A stretch of 18,909 nucleotides of DNA, from positions 1 to 18,909 of the forward strand of contig JALTLT010000165.1 in NCBI GenBank assembly GCA_027001815.1, in the 5' to 3' direction. Positions within the stretch are counted from its first letter, which is position 1, and each line of letters starts with the position of its first letter. Of this stretch, positions 13,848 to 18,909 are shown one piece after another. A program made the position numbers and the translations under genes. The notes beneath the pieces were generated by a model. That model was not told where the DNA came from. It saw only the letters and a program-made list of their open reading frames with translations, and ran no database searches. The DNA comes from Gammaproteobacteria bacterium. Its GTDB lineage: Bacteria > Pseudomonadota > Gammaproteobacteria > JALTLT01.

Positions 13848-15308
13848 GTCCCCGGAGGCCGCAGGGGCCCTGAACTCGTAGGCCCCCACGTCCGGCGCCC
13901 CGACCGTCGGGCGCGGTTCACGGGCGGCGGGCTCCCGGTACTGCCGATGCGGAACCAGGGAGCCCCCCTCCACCCCCGGCAAGGGGACACCTCCATCGAT
14001 GGCGGGAGATGCGGCGGTCAGGCGGTAGTCGAAACGGTCCCGGTCGACGAAACCGGGCTGTTCGGTGGCGAGATTGCCCGCCTCCTCGACGGTTGCGCCC
14101 CGAAACCGGCTCGCCCTGCCGACGAACAGGTTGTTGACCACCAGCACCCGCTCCGGGCTGCCCCAGATCCGCACCATGTTTCCCCCGGGGCGGTCACTGA
14201 CGAAGGTGTTGTGGGAGAGGTGCAGGCGGTGGATTGAATCCTTCCTCAAGCCCTCGGCGCCGTAGGCGAGAAGAGTCCAGTTCTCCCGGCGCGGCCCCTG
14301 CTGGAGGAGGTTGCCGACGACGAAGGCCAGCCCCCCTTCCGGCAGATCGACGGCGTAGCTGGCCCGCCCTTCCCTTTCATCCATGATGCGGTTGTAGAGG
14401 ATGTAGTTCTCGCGGGCGCGACTCTTGACGTTGTGACCCCGCACGGCGAAGCGGGAGACGCTGTGACGCAGGACAAATCGGTCCACCTTGCGCCCCACAT
14501 AGATGTTGTGGGCCCGGCCACTCCCCTCGAAAATGGAGTACTCCACCAGCAGATCTCCCTTTCCGCCGAGAATGCCGTTCTGGTTGTCGTGAAACCAGGT
14601 GTGGCAGAGCACCAGGTCACGCCCCTCCATGCGGATTCCCGCCCCGTTGCGCCCCCCCTCCACGGCGGCACCGGTAAACTCTACATGCTCCACCCGCACG
14701 CGATCCCCCTGCATCACCCAGATCGCCTTGCCGTTGTCACGATCGCTGCCCCGACGATGGCGGATGGGGCGGGTGGATTCCATCCGCGCCCACCCACCCA
14801 CACCGCGGATCGTGAGGTCGTCTCGCCGCCAGACGACGATATCGTTGCGATAGGTGCCTGCGGCGATCTCGATCACGTCACCATCCCGGGAGGCGGCTGC
14901 CGCTTCGGCGACCGTGGCATAGTCGCCCGCCGGCCCCACCCTGAGGATGCGGGATGGTCGCAGTTCCACCCTGGCGCCGTCGGGCACCACCGTGAAGGGA
15001 GTGGCAAGGGCGGGAAGGGGCCGGTCGCCGCGGACGGGAACGGCCGTGTACTCCCCTGGAGGCAGGCTCGCGGCCGGAACACCCCATCCACAGCCGTTCT
15101 CCTCCTGGCGCACGGGCCACTGCGCCAGCGGCCGGGAGTCGGGCCCGGGAGCTGTAGAGCCCGCAAATACCTGTACCTGACCTTTCCCCTGGAAACCCAC
15201 CAGGCTGCTGTCCACACGGAGAGTGATACCCGCAGCACCGGCACCGGCAGCCGTCCCGAGCAACAGGCAGGGAAAAATCAGAGAGAGAAGGACATACCGG
15301 ACATCCAT
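13845..15308 (-). CDS. Exported right-handed parallel beta-helix protein
   Basis: 487 residues. An N-terminal signal peptide is clear (MDVRYVLLSLIFPCLLLG, cleavage probably in the AGAGAA stretch near residue 26), so it acts in the periplasm or outside. Residues about 27-130 look like a beta-sandwich module (LVGFQGKGQVQVFAGS, LPPGEYTAVPV). From about 135 the sequence enters beta-helix coils (ILRVGPAGDYATVAEAAAAS, GDVIEIAAGTYRNDIVVW, DDLTIRGVGG, and later N-x-F and SHNTF-type turns), the pattern of DUF1565/pectate-lyase-like proteins, ending in GAPDVGAYEF. Such proteins bind or cleave polysaccharides; no catalytic residues can be assigned. ATG 15308 is preceded by CGGGAG. It is followed at 94 nt by the receptor-tip gene, which has its own promoter. 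Confidence 0.85.
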   Translation of the reverse strand: MDVRYVLLSLIFPCLLLGTAAGAGAAGITLRVDSSLVGFQGKGQVQVFAGSTAPGPDSRPLAQWPVRQEENGCGWGVPAASLPPGEYTAVPVRGDRPLPALATPFTVVPDGARVELRPSRILRVGPAGDYATVAEAAAASRDGDVIEIAAGTYRNDIVVWRRDDLTIRGVGGWARMESTRPIRHRRGSDRDNGKAIWVMQGDRVRVEHVEFTGAAVEGGRNGAGIRMEGRDLVLCHTWFHDNQNGILGGKGDLLVEYSIFEGSGRAHNIYVGRKVDRFVLRHSVSRFAVRGHNVKSRARENYILYNRIMDEREGRASYAVDLPEGGLAFVVGNLLQQGPRRENWTLLAYGAEGLRKDSIHRLHLSHNTFVSDRPGGNMVRIWGSPERVLVVNNLFVGRASRFRGATVEEAGNLATEQPGFVDRDRFDYRLTAASPAIDGGVPLPGVEGGSLVPHRQYREPAAREPRPTVGAPDVGAYEFRAPAASGD

Positions 15309-15624
15309 GGGCGGCTCCCGCCGTGGGTACCCACTCATTCTAGCCCGGATATTGCGCCAGGGCGGCATCGGGGATCGGAATCGGGTCTTTTTTATAAGGA
15401 CTGTGGAGAATATGGGGACAAAGAGCCAGGGGAGAGTCTCTGCCCATCCGGATTCAGGCCGAATCCGGCAGCCCATCTGGAACGATCCCTCTTCGAACCA
15501 GGGCGACGGCAACGCTGTTTCGGACGATCGTCCAACCCGCTATGCCAGCTTCACCCTGAGACCGGATCCTCGGTACGACATCCGGGCCAGTGGCGCGTAG
15601 GCCAAGAGACAGAGAGGGAGAAGA
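15309..15624. other. Gap with two inverted repeats, no gene seen
   Basis: Contains a 12-bp perfect palindrome GTGGGTACCCAC at 15323-15334, 14 nt before the beta-helix start codon, and a hairpin CCGGATTC-AGGCC-GAATCCGG at 15448-15468, about 157 nt after the CheZ-like stop. The palindrome could be an operator for the beta-helix gene. The hairpin has no T-tract. A short plus-strand open frame here lacks a ribosome binding site. Confidence 0.45.
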
Positions 15625-16182
15625 TCAGAAGAGTTCGATGCTCTCCTCTTCGATCTGGCTGGCCGCCTGACGGCTCGCCTCCAGCGCCTCCTCAATGGAG
15701 GCACCAGCCAGCAGCGCCTCGAACATGGCCCGCTCCCCCTCCATGGTGTAGCGGCTGCGGATCAGCTCCTGGAGATGGCGCCATTCGGCGGGGTTATAGA
15801 GCCGCTCGGGCGTGGAGACGATTTCCGCCAGGCTCCCGAGACTCGTGGCCACATGATCCAGCCTCTGGCTGAGACGGTCGTGGAACTGCACCGCCTCCAG
15901 CGTGCTGTGCATCCGCCCGAGCATGGCCGCCGTCCGCTCTTCGATCGTACGACGCTCGGGACCTTCGGGGAGATTCGCCACCACTGTACCGATCGTCTGT
16001 GCCCCCTCGATCATGGTGGTGAGGCCGGCCGCCAGCACCTCCATCGACTCGTTTCCTTCATGTATCCCCGCCTCGATCTGGGCCAGCGCCAAACGCAGCA
16101 TGGAAACCGTCTCCCGTACCTGACTCCAATCCAGATCGGGCCGTTCGGCCGACGAGGGCGCACTCCGGAAATTCTCGCTCAT
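15625..16182 (-). CDS. CheZ-like helical protein, candidate chemotaxis phosphatase
   Basis: 185 residues, helical, without membrane segments. Its key block is LEAVQFHDRLSQRLDHV (95-111), in which D102 and Q106 have the spacing of the catalytic Asp and Gln of CheZ (QDLTGQ). The protein ends in an acidic helix closing with ESIELF, reminiscent of the C-terminal CheY-binding tail of CheZ (ending in LLDSLGF). Overall similarity to CheZ is low and other helical proteins share a QF.D...Q block, so the assignment rests on these motifs plus the sigma-28-type promoter directly upstream. ATG 16182 is preceded by GGAGAAG at slightly long spacing; the open frame extends further upstream, across that promoter. 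No cheY or other che genes are in the window. Confidence 0.65.
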   Translation of the reverse strand: MSENFRSAPSSAERPDLDWSQVRETVSMLRLALAQIEAGIHEGNESMEVLAAGLTTMIEGAQTIGTVVANLPEGPERRTIEERTAAMLGRMHSTLEAVQFHDRLSQRLDHVATSLGSLAEIVSTPERLYNPAEWRHLQELIRSRYTMEGERAMFEALLAGASIEEALEASRQAASQIEEESIELF

Positions 16183-16228
16183 GGGATTCTCGCTTCTCCG
16201 TTGCCTGTGGATCGAAGGCTCACTCCGC

Positions 16229-16255
16229 ATATCGGCCACCACCCGCCTCCCTTTA
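16229..16255 (-). promoter_or_regulatory. Sigma-28 (FliA)-type promoter of the CheZ-like gene
   Basis: On the minus strand GCCGATAT (plus 16229-16236) matches the sigma-28 -10 consensus GCCGATAA at 7 of 8 positions. TAAAG (plus 16251-16255) matches the -35 core, with TAAA placed exactly 15 nt upstream of the -10. The start codon lies about 46 nt downstream of the -10 element. It supports ATG 16182 over longer frames, since those would begin upstream of transcription. Confidence 0.7.
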
Positions 16256-16297
16256 CCGGTTACCGGGCGCCGCTGCCATCCCCAACCAACCTTCAGG

Positions 16298-16306
16298 TTA
16301 TCCACA
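16298..16306 (+). promoter_or_regulatory. Single consensus DnaA box
   Basis: TTATCCACA is an exact match to the strong DnaA box. Only one copy is seen, with no AT-rich unwinding region, so it is not an origin. It may be a chance match or a site that titrates or responds to DnaA. Confidence 0.35.
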
Positions 16307-16374
16307 GAGATATCCATAATCCACCCGCCGCATTGCGGTCGGAGCGATCCCCGGGGGTCTCCTCCCTTCGATCT

Positions 16375-16614
16375 ATGGGTGTCCCGAAATGATCCTGGAC
16401 ACCCACCGATTCCATCCTGGACACCCATGAAACACCCACGAAACGATCGATATGTGGGTGTCCAGAATTGGTTGGATGGGTGTCCTCAGAGCGATCGTGG
16501 ACACCCACCAATCCTCCCGGTAAAGGTGGGTGTCCATGATCGGGGTTCTCTCCGGAAACGATGGGTGTCTGGGGAGGGATTGGTGGGTGTCCCGGAAGGG
16601 TATTGTGGGTGTCC
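16375..16614. repeat. Array of 11 GTGGGTGTCC-type repeats
   Basis: Eleven copies of [A/G]TGGGTGTC[C/T] in 240 bp, in both orientations. Plus copies start at 16375, 16454, 16476, 16525, 16561, 16582 and 16605; minus copies (GGACACCCA) start at 16397, 16419, 16432 (partial) and 16499. Copies at 16498-16509 and 16525-16536 form a perfect 12-bp hairpin with a 15-nt loop, like that at 4836-4878. Spacers are of irregular length and unrelated sequence. The array fills most of the gap between the CheZ-like gene and bipA, ending about 60 nt before the bipA -10 box. Nothing else is evident in 16307-16374. Confidence 0.9.
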
Positions 16615-16672
16615 AGGCATTGGGGAGGGGTGGGGGAACCGCAAATGGCGGGCTTTGGGGCCGGTTTTGGGG

Positions 16673-16678
16673 TAGAAT
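16673..16678 (+). promoter_or_regulatory. Candidate -10 box of bipA
   Basis: TAGAAT lies 35 nt before the bipA start and matches the sigma-70 -10 at five of six positions. The -35 region (GGCTTT at 16651-16656, 16-nt spacer) is poor. Confidence 0.45.
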
Positions 16679-16713
16679 GCGCCGCCTGATTTCCTTCAAG
16701 GCATTCCATCCCC

Positions 16714-18531
16714 ATGATCAGCAAGCTCCGCAACGTCGCCATCATCGCTCACGTGGACCACGGCAAGACCACCCTGGTGGACAAGTTGCTGGCCCAGTCC
16801 GACACCCTGGACGAGCGTACGGTGATCCCGGACCGGGTGATGGACTCCAACGATCTGGAGCGCGAGCGGGGTATCACCATCCTGGCCAAGAACACCGCCA
16901 TCCGCTGGCGCGACTGGCGCATCAACATCGTCGACACCCCCGGCCACGCCGATTTCGGCGGCGAGGTGGAGCGGGTGCTCTCCATGGTCGATTCGGTGCT
17001 GCTGCTGGTGGACGCGGTGGACGGCCCCATGCCGCAAACCCGCTTCGTCACCTCCAAGGCCTTCGCCCTGGGACTGCGGCCGATCGTGGTGATCAACAAG
17101 ATCGACCGGCCCGGTGCCCGCCCCGACTGGGTCCTGGACCAGACCTTCGATCTCTTCGACCGCCTGGGGGCCACCGACGAGCAGCTCGACTTCCCGGTGG
17201 TCTACACCTCGGCGCTTCAGGGATACGCCACCCACAACGCCGATCAGAAGGCCGACGACATGACGGCCCTGTTCGAGACCATCGTCCATGAGGTACCGGC
17301 CCCGGACGTGGACCCGGACGGTCCGCTGCAGCTCCAGGTGAGCCAGCTCGACTACAACAGCTACGTGGGGGTGATCGGCATCGCCCGCATCAAGCGGGGC
17401 AAGGTGCGTACCAACACGCCGGTGGCGATCCTCGATCGGGACGGTAATCGCCGCAACGGCCGTATCATGCAGGTGTTCGGATTCCTCGGCCTGGACCGCC
17501 AGGAGGTGCCGGAGGCGCAGGCGGGTGACATCATCGCTTTCACCGGCATCGACGACCTCGACATCTCCGACACCCTCTGCAGCCCCGATGCCGCCGAGCC
17601 GCTGCCGCCGCTGACGGTGGACGAGCCGACGGTGAGCATGACCTTCCAGGTCAACAGCTCTCCTTTCGCCGGCCGCGACGGCAAGTTCGTCACTTCGCGC
17701 CAGATCCGCGAAAGACTGATGCGCGAGCTGAAGCACAACGTGGCCCTGCGGGTAGAGGAGACCGACGATCCCGACAAGTTCCGGGTCTCCGGCCGCGGCG
17801 AGCTGCATCTCTCGATCCTCATCGAGAACATGCGCCGCGAGGGCTACGAGTTGGGGGTCTCGCGCCCGGAGGTGATCGTCCGCGAGGTGGAGGGGCGCCG
17901 CGAGGAGCCCTACGAACAGCTCACGGTGGACATCGAGGAGGAGCACCAGGGCACGGTGATGGAGATGCTGGGAGCCCGCGGTGGCGAGCTGACCGACATG
18001 ATCCCGGACGGCAAGGGCCGGGTGCGGCTCGACTACATCATCCCCGCCCGCGGGCTGATCGGCATGCGTACCGAGTTTCTGACCGCGACCCGGGGCACGG
18101 GCCTGCTCTACAGCGTCTTCGACCATTACGGCCCGCTCAAGGAGGGCACCTACGGCGCCCGCAACAACGGGGTGATGATCGCCAACTCGGCGGGCAAGTC
18201 GCTAGCCTACGCCCTCTTCAACCTGCAGGAGCGGGGGCGGCTGGTGATCGGCCCCGGCGAGGAGGTGTACGAGGGGATGATCATCGGCATCCACTCCCGT
18301 TCCAACGACCTGGTGGTCAACCCCATGAAGGCGAAGCAGCTCACCAACATTCGCGCCGCCGGCTCCGACGAGAACATCCTGCTCACTCCACCGATCCGCA
18401 TGAGCCTTGAGCAGGCCCTGGAGTTCATCAACGATGATGAACTGGTGGAGGTGACCCCCAACCACATCCGTTTGCGCAAGAAGCTGCTCAAGGAGCACGA
18501 GCGGAAACGGGCGGGGCGTGCCTGCGCATGA
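16714..18531 (+). CDS. typA: Ribosome-associated GTPase BipA/TypA
   Basis: Translational GTPase of the EF-G/LepA group that binds ribosomes and helps 50S assembly and stress adaptation. 605 residues (607 in E. coli). G-domain motifs: G1 AHVDHGKT (12-19), RERGITILAKNTAI (switch I), G3 DTPGHADFGGEVER, G4 NKIDRPGARP. The EF-G-like domains follow, with the BipA-typical GRGELHLSILIENMRREGYE, YIIPARGLIGMRTEFLT and the C-terminal THIRAAGSDE-type loop region (TNIRAAGSDENILL). The ATG 16714 gives the family N terminus MISKLRNVAIIAHVDHGKTT; its Shine-Dalgarno is weak (AAGG). It is probably monocistronic, since soxY follows after about 200 nt. Confidence 0.97.
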   Translation: MISKLRNVAIIAHVDHGKTTLVDKLLAQSDTLDERTVIPDRVMDSNDLERERGITILAKNTAIRWRDWRINIVDTPGHADFGGEVERVLSMVDSVLLLVDAVDGPMPQTRFVTSKAFALGLRPIVVINKIDRPGARPDWVLDQTFDLFDRLGATDEQLDFPVVYTSALQGYATHNADQKADDMTALFETIVHEVPAPDVDPDGPLQLQVSQLDYNSYVGVIGIARIKRGKVRTNTPVAILDRDGNRRNGRIMQVFGFLGLDRQEVPEAQAGDIIAFTGIDDLDISDTLCSPDAAEPLPPLTVDEPTVSMTFQVNSSPFAGRDGKFVTSRQIRERLMRELKHNVALRVEETDDPDKFRVSGRGELHLSILIENMRREGYELGVSRPEVIVREVEGRREEPYEQLTVDIEEEHQGTVMEMLGARGGELTDMIPDGKGRVRLDYIIPARGLIGMRTEFLTATRGTGLLYSVFDHYGPLKEGTYGARNNGVMIANSAGKSLAYALFNLQERGRLVIGPGEEVYEGMIIGIHSRSNDLVVNPMKAKQLTNIRAAGSDENILLTPPIRMSLEQALEFINDDELVEVTPNHIRLRKKLLKEHERKRAGRACA

Positions 18532-18546
18532 GAGGGGTTTCCGATC

Positions 18547-18581
18547 GTTGAAATTGCAATCCGGACGGTGCAATTCGCAAC
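18547..18581. other. Imperfect hairpin downstream of bipA
   Basis: AATTGCA (18552-18558) and TGCAATT (18569-18575) form a perfect 7-bp stem extended by GTTG/CAAC with a small internal loop. It begins 16 nt after the bipA stop. No T-tract follows, so it may be a weak terminator or a regulatory inverted repeat in front of soxY. Confidence 0.35.
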
Positions 18582-18733
18582 CCCCCTCTCCATTCCGGAA
18601 CGGGCCACACTTCCCGAACCCATTGACAAACAAGAACAAACCCTCCATGGCACGGCCATTGCTAAAGGGATGGGGCACACGATTCGGTCCGCCGAATCCG
18701 AAAATCTCATTCACGTGAGGAGTCCATTACAAG

Positions 18734-18909
18734 ATGAACACCAGCATGAAGCGTAGAGCCCTGCTTCGGGGCACTCTGGCCGCAGGCGTGGTGGGTGTTG
18801 CCGCCGGCGCCGGCCTGCTCACCCCCCAGGCCGTCCTGGCCGCCTGGCCCAAGGCCGCCTTCGAGTCCAAGAGCGTCGACGACGCCGTCAAGGCGTTGAC
18901 CGGCATCGG
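18734..18909 (+). CDS. soxY: Thiosulfate oxidation carrier protein SoxY (N-terminal part)
   Basis: The first 58 residues of a protein cut by the window edge. A twin-arginine signal is clear: MKRRALLRG followed by a hydrophobic Ala/Gly/Val stretch and TPQAVLAAWP, then KAAFESKSVDDAVKAL, matching the start of the SoxY family. SoxY, with SoxZ, carries sulfur intermediates on a C-terminal Cys in the periplasmic Sox thiosulfate oxidation pathway; that Cys lies beyond the window. ATG 18734 has GAGGAG about 13 nt upstream; ATG 18746 is an alternative that keeps the RR motif. It suggests that sox genes continue to the right and that the host oxidises reduced sulfur. Confidence 0.85.
   Translation, partial: MNTSMKRRALLRGTLAAGVVGVAAGAGLLTPQAVLAAWPKAAFESKSVDDAVKALTGI

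Noticed and set aside
13103..13996. Longer 297-residue version of the receptor-tip-like protein
   Set aside because: The extra N terminus is Pro/Arg/Gly-rich, overlaps the beta-helix gene and would span the sigma-28-type promoter; the ATG at 13750 has a good ribosome binding site.
16298..16306. Replication origin based on the DnaA box
   Set aside because: There is only one box, with no AT-rich unwinding region and no dnaA, dnaN or gidA neighbours.
16375..16614. CRISPR array
   Set aside because: The repeat is only about 10 nt, occurs in both orientations and has irregular spacing; no cas genes are present.
18623..18651. soxY promoter with TTGACA at 18623
   Set aside because: The -35 hexamer is perfect, but no acceptable -10 hexamer is found at 16-19 nt spacing.

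Overview
The window is GC-rich chromosomal DNA, most likely from a sulfur-oxidising gammaproteobacterium (Chromatiales/Ectothiorhodospiraceae-like). The gene order spoT-ridA-recG, the SpoT, RutE-like, UbiA and BipA sequences, and a Tat-exported SoxY start at the right edge all point that way. The assignment is an inference from family resemblance; no database search was possible.

Layout. (1) 60-4767 (+): housekeeping cluster spoT-ridA-recG. (2) 4768-6523: accessory island with a REP-associated (RAYT / IS200-like HUH) transposase on the minus strand, flanked by copies of a GTGGGTGTCC repeat, plus an apparent remnant of a second element. (3) 6524-9580 (+): a small helical protein, a 2OG-Fe(II) oxygenase, a GNAT acetyltransferase, UbiA (ubiquinone synthesis) and a HAD-family hydrolase. 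(4) 9718-10185 (-): a 67-residue protein with its own promoter and terminator. (5) 10218-11424 (+): a receiver-like protein with Glu at the phosphoacceptor site, translationally coupled to a SAM methyltransferase, then a 174-bp MITE-like element made of five consecutive hairpins. (6) 11734-12324 (+): RutE-like nitroreductase. (7) 12369-16182 (-): a diiron oxygen-binding (ODP) protein overlapped by ATGA with a small chemoreceptor-tip-like protein, an exported beta-helix protein, and a CheZ-like helical protein. (8) 16375-16614: a dense array of 11 copies of the GTGGGTGTCC repeat, then bipA/typA (+) and the start of soxY.

The most interesting part is region 7. The chemoreceptor-tip/ODP pair and the separate CheZ-like gene each have, at the right distance upstream, a sequence matching the sigma-28 (FliA) flagellar promoter: GCCGATAA or GCCGATAT, with TGAA or TAAA exactly 15 nt upstream. 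The protein motifs and promoters independently suggest an orphan oxygen/iron-sensing chemotaxis module outside the usual che cluster. The second point of interest is the RAYT transposase and its repeat family, which occurs both around the gene and as a distant array in front of bipA.
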